Shown: positions 10,102 to 21,901, counted from the stretch's first letter. The stretch is 64,000 nucleotides of DNA from Conchocele bisecta (GCA_029237695.1 CM055279.1:56989530-57053529), one strand, 5' to 3'. Program-made: numbers and translations. The notes: generated by a model from the sequence alone, not told the origin.

Positions 10102-11418
10102 TTACCTGTACGTCTTTATCATCATTCAGTGACATAATTACCTCTATATCACCATTCAACGAGATTATTACCTCTGCGTCTATATCACCATTCAGTGAGA
10201 TTATTACCTCTGTGTCACCATTCAGTGAGATATTTACCTGTACCTCTATAGCGGTGGGTGGTTGGTAGCGCGAATGCGATGGTGTAAATTAACGGTAGGG
10301 GTTCCTCCTTATAGGAATCACGATTTGCCTGGTTTGGCCCTCATATCACCATTCAGTGAGATAATTACCTGTACCTTTATATCACCATTCAGTGAGATAA
10401 TTACCTGTACCTCTATATCACTATTCAGTGAGATATTTATATGTACCTCTATATCACCATTCAGTGAGATAATTACCTGTACATCTATATCACCATTCAG
10501 TGAGATATTTACCTGTATCTCTATATCACCATTCAGTGAGATATTTACCTGTACCTCTATATCACCATTCAGTGAGATAATTACCTGTACCTGTATATCA
10601 CCATTCAGTGAGATAATTACCTGTACCTCTTGTATCACCATTCAGTAAGATAATTACCTGTACCTCTATATCACCATTCAGTGAGATAATTACCTGTACC
10701 TCTATATCACCATTCAGTGAGATAATTACCTGTACCTGTATATCACCATTCAGTGAGATAATTACCTGTACCTATATATAACCATTCAGTGAGATAATTA
10801 CCTGTACCTCTATATCACCATTCAGTGAGATATTTACCTGTACCTCTATATGACCATTCAGTGAGATAATTACCTGTACCTCTATATCACCATTCAGTGA
10901 GATAATTACATGTACATCTATAACACAATTCAGTGAGATAATTACCTGTACCTCTATATCACCATTCAGTGAGATATTTACCTGTACCTCTATATCACCA
11001 TTCAGTGAGATAATTACCTGTACCTGTATATCACCATTCAGTGAGATAATTACCTGTACATCTATAACACAATTCAGTGAGATAATTACCTGTACCTCTA
11101 TATGACCATTCAGTGAGATAATTACCTGTACCTCTATATCACCATTCAGTGAGATAATTACTGTTACTTATATCACCATTCAGTGAGATAATTTCCTGTA
11201 ACTCTATATCACCAATTCAGTATCCACCAATTCAGTGAGAATAATTACCTTGTAACCTCTATATCCACATTCCAGTGAGTTTTAATTAACCATGTTACCT
11301 CCTATATCACAATTCAGTCAGATAATTACCTGTACCTCTATATCACAATTCAGTGAGATATTTATCTGTACCTCTATATCACCATTCAGTGAGATAATTA
11401 CCTCTATATCACCATTCT
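10102..11418. repeat. 36-bp minisatellite array, block 3
   Basis: About 34 copies of the same satellite as 2155-5545, here mainly as 36-bp units (TCACCATTCAGTGAGATAAT then TACCTGTACCTCTATA). Because 36 is divisible by three, both strands are open over many units. A SINE piece interrupts it at 10250-10341, and 11160-11300 is indel-rich. Confidence 0.95.
10250..10341 (+). mobile_element. SINE 5' fragment inside the minisatellite
   Basis: GTGGGTGGTTGG through TTTGGCCCTCA matches the 5' part of the SINE family found at 21665, 46748 and 63168. It is bounded on both sides by minisatellite units. Confidence 0.65.
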
Positions 11419-11934
11419 AATGTGGTGGTGGATGCCACGGAAGTTGAGAAAGGGAAGTCGGTAACATACCATTATAACCCTAAATATTCGGACACACTTT
11501 ATTTTTGGAAACCCCTCCAGGTCAGCTCTAGTGGCAAATATACTTAGATTCCCTTTGTCACTGGCTGGCCTATAGCTTGCCACTGATTCCAGTGGCTGTA
11601 TATACATTGTATATATTGTGTTGTAGCTGTTGCCATGAGAAAGGGAGCCATACTTAGTTAATGACCATTGTAACTCCAGATCGGCCTGTGCCTCTGCGCA
11701 CATTATATTGCTTATAGCATACAACATTAGATCTGTTTGAGCTAATCAGGAGCTACAGCCTACACTGGTCACAAACACAATAAGCCCTTCTTTTTCATGG
11801 CGGGTCACATATGAGACGAGCCACGGGAAAACGTACCTTCGGTCATTTTTTTCACAAAATGAGATTTTTATGATTCATTCATAGTCTGATGCTTTTTATT
11901 ACATTGCAATATCACATATTGTGTTTATGCCCCA
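11419..11934. other. Unassigned spacer
   Basis: No gene recognised. The segment near 11478-11512 (AAATATTCGGACACA then GGAAACCCC) matches one arm of the palindrome at 55312-55384. A minus-strand frame of about 107 codons (11404-11727) resembles no known protein. Confidence 0.4.
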
Positions 11935-12367
11935 CCACGTTAGTGGAGGTGGCATTTAGTGTTACCTCTGTCCGTCCGTCCCGTCCCCAACCTTGTAAGT
12001 CGTAAAACTTTTAAACAGTAATAGCTACAGACCTGAAACTTGGTATGTAGCTTCCTGATGATGAGTTAATGCGCAAGGTTTATTTTGATTTTTAATTTGA
12101 CCCCCGGGTCATGGATTATCTCCCCCTTTTCGACTTAGAATTTGGCAATTTTATCTTGTAACTTGTAAAACTTTTAAACCGTAATAGCTACAGACCTGAA
12201 ACTTGGTATATACATGTAGCTTCCTTATGATGAGTAGATTCGCAAAGTTTATATTTTGATTTGACCCCCGGGTCATGGATTATCTCCACTTTTGGACTTG
12301 GAATTTTGCCTCGTTTAATATCAAAGCTGTATGTGAGGCATCCGTGTTCTATGAACACATTTTCTAG
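11935..12367 (+). mobile_element. Pearl/Helitron-like element, complete (family A, copy 2)
   Basis: Compact version of 9065-9732. It has the 5' hairpin ATGCCCCACCACG...GTGGAGGTGGCAT, a short GTCC run (11968-11987) and two ~130 bp tandem units sharing AATAGCTACAGACCTGAAAC and TTGACCCCCGGGTCATGG. The 3' hairpin GTGTTC TAT GAACAC lies four bases before the TTCTAG terminus. GTGAGGCAT is the subterminal inverted partner of ATGCCCCAC. T-rich flanks on both sides, no visible target duplication. Confidence 0.75.
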
Positions 12368-13360
12368 TTTAAATATTGCCACACACATGACATCACTCAG
12401 TAACGCAAAAACATTAATTACGACGTTCTGACTCATTGACTTCGCTGACATAATTTAAGAATTCTGTAACGTAAAACGGAACTATAACTTCTACTTATTC
12501 AGATGTCAACCAAACTTTGCAGACATGCTGTAAACAAGTTTAGCAACATGTTAGGGTAGATAGATGTATATGGGTAACTTAAAAAAAATGGTTCCAAAAT
12601 GTGACATTGGTGTTCAAAAATAAACCTAATCTGAGCAGCTAATTTTTAATCTGAAATGAACATATATACATTCAAGTTCACAAAATACATGGGTTTAATG
12701 GAGGGCACGAAAACTGACATTTTTTAAACATATTGATTGAACAAAACTAACAACAAAAAATACAAACAATTACAATAGTTCTCCAAATATTTAGACATGT
12801 ATAAAGTGAAAATAAACATATGTGTTTGGTTTTATATCATTCCACATTGACAAAGCTTCAGTTTCATATCAGATTTGATACTGTAACTTTAAAAATATTC
12901 AAATAACTTGATTTTTACTAGTTTTATAATGCTTTTTTCTTCCACTATAAAGATAAGTTTTCCCTACTTTCTCCAAACTGCAGCATGAAGCATGAAAATG
13001 ACTGTTTCCGAAACATACATGATAATTAAACATCCACAGAAAAGTTTGTACCAAACAGACTGCCGGTTGCCTTTCAGTCAATCACTGAAGAACATTTCAA
13101 AATTGTGATGCACTCCTGACATAATTGGTATTTATTGAACAATGGAAATATTTTTTGTTGAAGCAAACTCAAATGATTACATGATAAGTAGTTTCATACA
13201 TTGAACGTCAGAAGACGTTGTGACGATCATTATGACAATATATGCACACAAACAAAATGTTTTTCCCGACTTTTGGAACTGTATTTTTTTCTGAATGTAG
13301 TTACACAAATTTTAATGTGAAGTCATACATTTTTTCATTCTGCAGCAAATAACATTATAA
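12368..13360. other. Unassigned AT-rich spacer
   Basis: No gene or recognised repeat was seen; only short low-quality reading frames. Confidence 0.5.
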
Positions 13361-13488
13361 GTTATTGTGATTCTACACAGGCTATATGGTGTAATATTGC
13401 CCGTCTGAAGGTATGTTCACCCGAGGCGATGAACATACCTTCAGACGGGCAATATTACACCATATAGCCTGTGTAGAATCACAATAAC
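13361..13488. repeat. Perfect 58-bp inverted repeat
   Basis: The arms 13361-13418 and 13431-13488 are exact reverse complements across all 58 positions, around a 12-base loop (ACCCGAGGCGAT). The arms are mixed in composition and not low complexity. They contain CCCGTCTGAAGGTATGTTC next to the loop. The palindrome ends five bases before the left terminus of the TIR element at 13493. Confidence 0.95.
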
Positions 13489-13492
13489 GTAT

Positions 13493-14204
13493 TTGTCATA
13501 CCGCAGATCCGTTATTTGGCCGTATAAACATGTCTCTTCTTTTGATCTTTGCGTTTTTTTCAGGAAGAAAAATAATCCGAGATTCGATTTTCTACCGTCA
13601 GTCTTAATATAAAGGCGTAAATGAACATTTTGTTTTTTTATTGAACGAAAACAAACTAAATATGGAGTAAGAAATCCATCGAAAACGACTTTATGACAGT
13701 TTTTTTGTATCGTGTAATTTAATTTATATTCCACTGCTCTATCGATCTGCTCTCCCTTTGGCGCCTCTAGAAGAATGCGACTGGTTCCCAAATATTCGCT
13801 GTCATTGCTACGCCGCGTTTTATGCGTGTAACCCATAGTTTATGACCTAAATACAGCCGTGCCACGAAGCCAATTGTGTTGAGATTTGAAAACACTAAAC
13901 GGGACAGTTTGTGGCATTTTTCGCTCATATTTTGATGAGCGAAGAATATTTATGGAAAACAATAAAGACTGGGTTTGAGTGTACAATTTGTTACTTTTAT
14001 TGATCAATTCGGGGTTTTATTGTGTTTTGTGAGGAATACGATTCGCAATCGGTAGACGCTTGCAAAATGTGTCTTCATTGGACGCGAGGCGCCGGAGGGG
14101 AATCGCAATTCCTGTATGTCTGACGGCCTTGGCAGGTCATATAATATATATGACCAGGCAAGCTAGCCAATCAAAAGCCGAGAAACTTATCTGCGGTATG
14201 ACAA
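13493..14204. mobile_element. TIR element of 712 bp, family unknown
   Basis: The ends are perfect 16-bp inverted repeats: TTGTCATACCGCAGAT at 13493-13508 and its complement at 14189-14204. Weaker similarity continues inward for about 12 bases. No target duplication was recognised. A minus-strand frame of 131 codons (13441-13836) crosses the left end and resembles no transposase, so this is treated as non-autonomous or as a fold-back remnant. Confidence 0.55.
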
Positions 14205-15043
14205 GGTCTTTTGAATCTATTTTAACATGATCATGATATATTGAACCACTTCAAATATGGCCCTTACTGCTTATATGCGTGATTATGGTCATATATGGAT
14301 AAAACTACATACCGGTACATACATTTTGTCTAATACGTTGCATGCATTCCTGACATGCACAGTAAATGACAAATGCAGTGGTATATTTGAATCAGACTTT
14401 GTCCACTGGTTTATTGATATTGAAGGCCTTAAATACACAAACATATGACATTTTAAAGACAATGTTTACTTGCAAAAAAGTAACAGTTTTCTGTCAATAC
14501 ATATGGGCAAGTGACTCATGGTAAAGGATGGCGTATTATGAGTTTGTGTTATACATGTAATGTAAATTCCATGACATTTTTAAATTCCCGTAGCGGTGTG
14601 TAAAATAATGCCACGGCAGCCTTTTTAGCGGGAAAAATTCCACTTAGACCCTCAAAATCGCATTTCCTAACATGCTTATTGCGTTGTTATTGGATGTTCA
14701 ATGCATGAAGCTGACGAAAAAAACAAAAAAACGGGCCAAAATAATGCCACGTGCTGCCGTGGTGGCCGCTACGCTATAACAAAATGACTACATGTTGGAC
14801 ATGAAATGTTGCACCCTTGTCATTGATGGTTGCATTGGTTTGAGGCATCCCACATTTCTGTCTGCGTATTAGAAAAATTCAGTATTTCAAGTTGAAGTTA
14901 ACATGTAGGAGTATCAAAATACATGCTATAGTTTGTATCAAATCATGCAGAATATCTATTCTTTCAACATTTAGTCAAAATATACATTTTTTGGAATTAT
15001 TGAAAGTGCAACAGCTTTTGTAGCTATATTATTGGCTGTCATT
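14205..15043. other. Unassigned spacer with weak inverted repeat
   Basis: Mostly unremarkable. Between 14590 and 14775, GCCACGGCAGC and GCTGCCGTGG face each other, with CGTAGCGG and CCGCTACG further out, suggesting an old fold-back of about 185 bp. AAAATAATGCCACG occurs once in each half. Confidence 0.4.
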
Positions 15044-15380
15044 TTTTGTCGTGCCTGCTTTAGCAGAGGCGCGATTATAGTCGGCGCTTTTTCCGTCGTC
15101 GGTGTCATCGTCGTTGTCGTCCGCGTCGTCCGGTTTTTGTCTCACCCGCGAAAGCGGAAAGCGAGACATAGGTTTTGTTTTTCCGGAGTCGGCGGCGGCG
15201 GCTTCATTCAATGTTAAATTTTCGTGTTACGGTCATTACATTGTACTTCAACACCTTATCAGCTACAGTCATCAAACTTTATACATACCTTTACTATTAT
15301 ATGTAGATGAATATAGGACTATTCTCAGGGCCACAGGGTCAAGGTGAAGGCGAGACATTTGATTCCGCGGAACCCATATA
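15044..15380 (+). repeat. Helitron-like 5' ends and 3' end, composite
   Basis: A first 5' end at ~15046 has the hairpin CCTGCTTTAGCAGAGG and CGTCGT-rich sequence. A second, at ~15138, has GTCTCACCCGC with GCGGAAAGCGAGAC. The block closes with GGCGAGACATTTGATTCCG and TTCCGCGGAA near 15352-15374, the terminus also seen at 8988. Reading frames here are translations of GTC/CGT low-complexity sequence. Confidence 0.5.
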
Positions 15381-16786
15381 CTAAAATATTAACACATCTT
15401 ATACAGTAGATAGAATTCAGTCATTTATTTGGTTTTTAAATTATATTAGTTAGACTGTTAGAAAAACATTATTCTTATAAAATATGCTATCTATAATACC
15501 AAAAGGAGATAAAATTAAGTGTAAAAATCCTGATTTATTATAAAACCGTCAACGTTTTAGCAATTGGCGAATCACCGATTCAATTTTGTAGTGCTTATTT
15601 TTTTGTTCATAAGCTTAATAATTCAGAGCAATTATAAAGACTAGTGAAATAAAATATGTAACTTTCACCATTTACATTTTTTTGTCATTGCAAGTATCAC
15701 AAAACTGAGATAATAAATGAATATTCAGCCAAACAAACAGAAAGATGAAAACAAGAAAATCGCATCCGCTTACGATCGGAAATACTCGTTTATCTACGAA
15801 CTCTGCCGCATGCCCGAAGGTACATTTTGCCATGGCGCGTCTCATATGAGTTCATCTGTGAGATAATGTGCCTGGTTGCCCTGCCCCTCTACCTGTGACT
15901 GCACTAACACTTATACACTAGTTTTTGCCTATTTTTAATATGTCTCAACCAGAAAGAGAACCATCGCATGGACTCGTTGTAAGCATTGCAAGACATGTGG
16001 ACACAGTGCTGACATAGAGGAGCAGCATGCTTCAGTAACTATTACAGTGCTCACTTACATTTTGTCATCTCTTGTTTATTTTTATCTTTTCTCAGTGGAA
16101 ACATGTTCTGTCAGCACATGGGAGATTTGTCTCATTTGCTGTCAAAACATGTGTTGTTGAGAATTTTCATCTCCGCACGTAAACACGCAAACCGTGCATA
16201 GACAAATATCACATATTTTGGGGATCTTCTAAAGTAACGTATCAAGGTACAGCTAGTTAATATATCCACCAAAAATGTTGAATGTTGTTCTAAATACTTC
16301 GTATTTTTCCACTCCCGGTTTAATTGATTTAAGTATATCCTTTCTTCAATTTATCAACTATAGGTACTTTCTAAAAATATTATAATAACGGTAAGTTATG
16401 TGATACAAGTCATGTGTGATTTTGTACCTAAGAGGATGTGCGATATCTCATGAAACGTATTTACAATCTTTTTCGTAAATGTTGTCCCGTTAACAAAATG
16501 ATCTGAGCAAATGGCGATTAGAAGTCCACACTTGCTATGAAATTGTGTCAACTTTCAACATCATTTACATACAATATCTCAGTTTCTGTAAATATATCTC
16601 CTGAACTATTGCACATCTTAGATACAAAATCACATCGCCCATACAGTAAGTTACAGAATGAACAGAATCTCCTTGAATGCAATGTTACTCTACTGGGTCC
16701 CCAAACGTGCCCGGTGTCACAGTGGGGCACGTATTGGCCATAGATGAGCTCATATTGGATGTTGTTTTGTTTCCTTCCCGCTGTAG
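15381..16786. other. Non-coding sequence upstream of the first visible PDE9A exon
   Basis: No further exon could be found. The last ~25 bases (TTTCCTTCCCGCTGTAG) are a polypyrimidine tract and 3' splice site for the exon at 16787. This is probably intronic, since the preceding coding exon must lie to the left. Confidence 0.55.
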
Positions 16787-16891
16787 CTCCTGATGATATT
16801 ATTAAAAGTTGCCGACATTTCCAATGAATCTCGCCCACTTGAGGTGGCTGAGCCGTGGATCGAGTTATTATTGGAGGAGTTCTTCCGCCAG
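16787..16891 (+). CDS. PDE9A: PDE9A-like phosphodiesterase, third-from-last coding exon
   Basis: High-affinity cGMP-specific 3',5'-cyclic phosphodiesterase, which hydrolyses cGMP to 5'-GMP. The 105-base exon encodes 35 residues starting [17 protein letters not shown] and ending LLLEEFFRQ. It has a pyrimidine-rich acceptor ending TGTAG and a CAG/GTAATA donor, both in phase 0. ADISNESRP matches the PDE9 segment CDISNEVRP, whose aspartate (D402 in human PDE9A2 numbering) is a metal ligand. EVAEPW is the conserved following helix. Leu420 is kept, but the position of human Tyr424 is Phe here. The HxxxH/HD metal-binding exons are not in the window. Identification as PDE9 rather than another PDE is strong because the next exon is PDE9-specific. 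Confidence 0.93.
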
Positions 16892-16904
16892 GTAATACGC
16901 AACA

Positions 16905-19900
16905 CCTGGCTAGAGTCTATACACATAATAATTATCAGACATTACGCCCAGCTAGAGTCTGTACAGATAATTATCAGACAACGCCCAGCTAGAGTCTGTA
17001 CAGATAATTATCAGACAACGCCTGGCTAGAGTCTGTACACATAATAATTATCAGACAACGCTGGCTAGAGTCTGTACACATACTAATTATCAGACAACAC
17101 CCAGCTAGAGTCTGTACAGATAATTATCAGACAACGCCTGGCTAGAGTCTGTACACATAATTATCAGACAACACCCGGCTAGAGTCTGTACACATAATAA
17201 TTATCAGACACCACTCGGCTTGTCTGATATCATTGTGCTTACATGTCAACGCTTGGCTAGTGTCTGATGTCATTGTGTTTATCTGGCCATGCCAGGCTAG
17301 TGTTTGGTCTCATTGTGTTTATCTGGCAACACCCGTCTAGTGTCTGTTCTCATTGTGTTTATCTGTCGATGCCCGGCTAGTGTCTGTCTCATTGTGTTTA
17401 TCTGGCAACACCCGTCTAGTGTCTGTTCTCATTGTGTTTATCTGGCAATGCCCGGCTAGTGTCTGATCTCATTGTGTTTATCTGGCAATACCCGGCTAGT
17501 GTCTGATCTCATTGTGTTTATCTGGCAATGCCCGGCTAGTGTCTAATCTCATTGTGTTTATCTGGCAATGCTCGTCTAGTGTCTGATCTCATTGTGTTTA
17601 TCTGGCAATGCCCGGCTAGTGTCTGATCTCATTGTGTTTATCTGGCGATGCCCGACTAGTGTCTGTTCTCATTGTGTTTATCTGGCAATGCTCGGCTAAT
17701 GTCTGATCTCATTGTGTTTATCTGGCAATGCCCGGCTAGTGTCTGATGTCATTGTGTTTATCTGACAATGTTTGGCTAGTGTCTGATCTCATCGTGTTTA
17801 TCTGGCAATGCCCGGCTAGTGTCTGATGTCATTGTGTTTATCTGACAATGTTTGGCTAGTGTCTGATCTCATTGTGTTTATCTGGCAACACCCGTCTAGT
17901 GTCTGTTCTCATTGTGTTTATCTGGCAATGCCCGTCTAGCGTCTGGTCTCATTGTGTTTATCTGGCAATGCCCGGCTAGTGTCTGATCTCATTGTGTTTA
18001 TCTGGCAATGCCTGGCTAGTGTCTGATCTCATTGTGTTTATCTGCAAATGCTCGACTAGTGTCTGATCTCATTTCGTTTATCTGGCAATGCCCGGCTAAT
18101 GTCTGATGTCATTGTGTTTATCTGGCAATGCCCGGCAGTGTCTGATGTCATTGTAGTTTATCTGGCAATGTTTGGCTAGTGTCTGATCTCATTTTGTTTA
18201 TCTGGCAATGCCCGGCTAATGTCTGATGTCATTGTGTTTATCTGGCAATGCCCGGCTAGTGTCTGATGTCATTGTGTTTATCTGACAATGTTTGGCTAGT
18301 GTCTGATCTCATTGTGTTTATCTGGCAATGCCCGGCTAGTGTCTGATGTCATTGTGTTTATCTGACAATGTTTGGCTAGTGTCTGATCTCATTGTGTTTA
18401 TCTGGCAACACCCGTCTAGTGTCTGTTCTCATTGTGTTTATCTGGCAATGCCCGTCTAGCGTCTGGTCTCATTGTGTTTATCTGGCAATGCCCGGCTAGT
18501 GTCTGATCTCATTGTGTTTATCTGGCAATGCCTGGCTAGTGTCTGATCTCATTGTGTTTATCTGCAAATGCTCGACTAGTGTCTGATCTCATTTCGTTTA
18601 TCTGGCAATGCCCGGCTAATGTCTGATGTCATTGTGTTTATCTGGCAATGCCCGGCTAGTGTCTGATGTCATTGTGTTTATCTGGCAATGTTTGGCTAGT
18701 GTCTGATCTCATTTCGTTTATCTGGCAATGCCCGGCTAATGTCTGATGTCATTGTGTTTATCTGGCAATGCCCGGCTAGTGTCTGATGTCATTGTGTTTA
18801 TCTGGCAATGTTGGCTAGTGTCTGATCTCATTTCGTTTATCTGGCAATAGCTCCCCGGCTAATGTCTGATGTCATTGTGTTTATCTGGCAATGCCCGGCT
18901 AGTGTCTGATGTCATTGTGTTTATCTGACAATGTTTGGCTAGTGTCTGATCTCATTGTGTTTATCTGGCTAGTGTCTGATCTCATTGTGTTTATCTGGCA
19001 ATGTTTGGCTAGTGTCTGATTTCATTGTGTTTATCTGGCAAGGTGTGGCTAGTGTCTGATCTCATTGTGTTTATCTGGCAAGGTGTGGCTAGTGTCTGAT
19101 GTCATTGTGTTTATCTGGCAATGCCCGGCTAGTGTCTGATCTCATTGTGTGTATCTAGCAACGCTCGGCTAGTGTCTGTTCTCATTGTGTTTATCTGGCA
19201 ATGCTCGGCTAATGTTTGATCTCATTTTGTTTATCTCGCAATGCCCGGCTAGTGTCTGATATCATTGTGTTTATCTGGCAATGCCCGGCTAGTGTCTGAT
19301 GTCATTGTGTTTATCTGGCAATGTTTGGCTATTGTCTGATTTTTCATTGTGTATATCTGGCAATGCTCAGCTAGTGTCTGATCTCATTGTGTGCATCTGG
19401 CAATGCCTGTCTAGTGTCTGATATCATTGTGTTTATCTGGCAATGCTCGACTAGTGTCTGATCTCATTGTGTATATCTGGCAATGCTCAGCTAGTGTCTG
19501 ATCTCATTGTGTGCATCTGGCAATGCCTGTCTAGTGTCTGATATCATTGTGTTTATCTGGCAATGCTCGACTAGTGTCTGATCTCATTGTGTTTATCTGG
19601 CAATGCCCGGCTAGTGTCTGTTCTCGTTGTGTTTATCTGGCATTGCACGACTAGTGTCTGATCTCATTGTGTTTTTCTGGCAATGCCCGGCTAGCGTCTG
19701 ATCTCATTGTGGTTATCTGCAATGCCCGGCTAGTGTCTGATCTCTGTGTTTATCTGTCAATGCCTGGCTAGTGTCTGTTCTCATTGTGTTTATCTGGCAA
19801 CACCTGTCTAGTGTCTGTCATTGTGTTTATCAGAAAATGCCCAGCTAGTGTCTGATCTCATTGTGTTTATGTAGTAAACACCCGGCAGTGTCTGATGTTA

Positions 19901-19960
19901 TTGTGTTTATCTGGCAATGCCCTGCTAGTGTCTGATCTCGTTGTGTTTATCTGGAAATGA
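16905..19960. repeat. Intronic minisatellite, 37-42 bp then 40 bp units
   Basis: Starts about 14 bases after the exon donor. Eight units of 37-42 bp (CTAGAGTCTGTACA with TAATTATCAGACAA) run to ~17215. About 68 units of 40 bp follow (GGCTAGTGTCTGATCTCATT then GTGTTTATCTGGCAATGCCC). The two unit types are clearly related. A 13-unit block is repeated with a 520-base offset (for example 17841 and 18361), so there is higher-order structure. The array fills about 90 percent of this 3.39 kb intron. Confidence 0.95.
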
Positions 19961-20278
19961 CTGGCCTGGGGCATATGTATGGTAACAGGCCACATTTTCT
20001 TGTTGATTATCACTTTTGTCTTATTTAATAGTAAAACACGCATGTTTGGCAGCACATGAGAATTGTCTGCCATTGAAGACGATTATCATGCACTTTCAAA
20101 GCATGTTTTATTGAAGATACATGTAAATGTAAAATACTGGACACAAAGAAACCTAGTTGAATACACTCTTGGTGGCCACATCACCATAATGTACTGACTT
20201 TATGCCACGTTTCCCCTGTGACAGCCACATAATGAGTGAATACCAGTATGTGGCTGTAGTTGCCTGTTTCCATTACAG
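19961..20278 (+). other. Remainder of PDE9A intron with 3' splice site
   Basis: Unique-looking intronic sequence ending TTTCCATTACAG at 20278. No other feature was seen. Confidence 0.6.
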
Positions 20279-20425
20279 AGTGATATAGAGAAGATGGAGG
20301 GACTGCCCGTCGCTCCGTTCATGGACCGCGACAAAGTTACAAAATCCTCGTCGCAGATTGGCTTCATCAAATACGTATTGCTTCCATTGTTCGAGGCTCT
20401 CGGCACACTGCTGCCCGTTATAGAG
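20279..20425 (+). CDS. PDE9A: PDE9A-like phosphodiesterase, penultimate coding exon
   Basis: 147 bases encoding 49 residues, from [20 protein letters not shown] to [28 protein letters not shown] is near-identical to human PDE9A. SQIGFIKY contains the invariant purine-binding glutamine (Q453 in human PDE9A2 numbering) and the base-stacking phenylalanine (F456). The residue before the glutamine is Ser, where human PDE9A has Ala452. The acceptor TTACAG and donor GAG/GTACGA are canonical and both phase 0, so it joins the exon at 16787 and that at 24548 without frame change. This is part of the C-terminal helical subdomain of the catalytic domain. Confidence 0.96.
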
Positions 20426-21664
20426 GTACGATGGCGCTGTCATGCAAGTCTCGGCCTCTGTACCTCCCGCTATCTTACTTGTCCCTGATCTGCTCATGTT
20501 TACTTTACCCTTGCCGTCAAATGTTTTATACCAACACTAACGAGGTTCACCTTGTTTAAAGTGATTCACAACTAAATTTTATTGACCCTATATAATAACG
20601 ACACCAAATGCAACGTTAAATTAGCCATTGCTGGGTTACTGTATCATCCCGGTTGTTCAGTTATGCCAGAATATGCCCATTGTCGTCGTGCCGCAATATT
20701 GGTTGCTGTGCAACCAGCGTTGATACATTCAAGGCTTGCGGTCACGTGTGACTGAATGTCGTGTAAATTTCTATAGCGGATACTTTGTAGTGTATTTTTC
20801 AAATAATGGAATATAACTAGGTTTGTGTAGTTTTTGCCGATGAATACGCAGGATATGGTAGAACGTCTTAATCCCGCACGTGCAGGAATGACGTCGCGTA
20901 TCGCGCGTGGTTGCACACCACGTCATTTTGTAAAATTATGGGTCCCACGTCTAGTTCTTTTAGGCCCTTTCTGGAGAGCTTGTGAATGACAGGTTGGAAT
21001 AAAATATGTTGTGATATTCATTATTGATAGCTTTACGATTTTAACACCAATGCATTATAATTACAGAATCTGAATCGTACGAAAATCAGGTCAGAAGTTT
21101 ATATGTTTCCTGTTTCTGCCAGAATTTTTCTTATCAGTGAGGCTTCAAATTGTCGAATTCCTCATACTGGCTTGTTAATTCCATTTGATAACTACATATT
21201 TGTGTTTCTTGATTGACCTCGATGAAAGACATGAAGGTGTAGTGTATTCTTCATTACGATGTAGTTTGGGCGATTTCTTGGCGATTTCAAAATATATTTT
21301 TTTCTCTGAACGTAGATTATCAGGCACCTACCTTGCAGAAATTGTTCTCATTTTCAAACGCTCTGTTACAATTGTATACAAATATGATTGAGATATGTTG
21401 TATGCATGACTAATATTTACCCATTTCAGTTGCCCAGCTATGTCATTTATTTCTATAATTTTCTCAACATTATCTGCGTCAGTAATTGAAATCAGCAGTT
21501 CCCATATTTCGTAGTCTCCCGTCCGGTCACTGAAAGTAGCCACACATTTTCTGACTGGCTGGTAAAGTAGCACTGGCTTCTTATAAACGCGCTGCCGCAT
21601 ATGGCCGTATTTCTGCAGTTGTTTTCCTTTTTATTCCTCTATGGAAATATAACGCTTTTGTTTT
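20426..21664. other. PDE9A intron, unassigned part
   Basis: Starts with the donor GTACGATGG. No gene recognised. Around 20644-20916 there is GC-richer sequence with a 90-codon minus-strand frame that matches no protein I know. CGCGTATCGCGCG near 20897 is locally palindromic. Confidence 0.5.
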
Positions 21665-21901
21665 TCGTTAATGGGTGGTTGGTCGGGAGAACGCGACGGT
21701 GTGAATTAACGGTAAGATTTCCTCCTTATAGGAATCACGAATTGCCTTGTTTGGCCCTCACGTATGGGTTATTGCCCATTATAAAAGTAGCAAGATTATT
21801 ACTGATCCTACTTCTTTGGGAAGGGGCCAAGTGATTCTGGTGTGGCAAGGACCTGGATCAGATCAGGATTATTCTGATTTCAGGGCTGAATATATCGGTT
21901 T
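21665..21901 (+). mobile_element. SINE, 5' half (split copy)
   Basis: GGGTGGTTGGTCGGG through GGGCTGAATATAT is the first ~235 bases of a SINE-like family seen many times in this window. The 3' part resumes at 23104 with TATTGTAACTATTCAGTTC. The split lies in a T-run. Confidence 0.75.

Noticed and set aside
13441..13836. 131-codon minus-strand frame
   Set aside because: Begins in unrelated sequence and runs into a palindrome arm; no recognisable similarity.
15029..15217. Acidic, Asp-rich frame
   Set aside because: Produced by GTC/CGT low-complexity sequence of a Helitron-like 5' end.
11404..16786. Further upstream PDE9A exons
   Set aside because: Looked for the preceding catalytic-domain segments and splice sites on the + strand and found none convincing.
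16905..19960. Regular 40-bp repeats resembling a CRISPR array
   Set aside because: Units are contiguous with no unique spacers, no cas genes, in a eukaryotic intron.
20644..20916. Possible transposase helix-turn-helix fragment on the minus strand
   Set aside because: A short stretch suggested a Tc1-like start, but nothing conserved follows before or after it.
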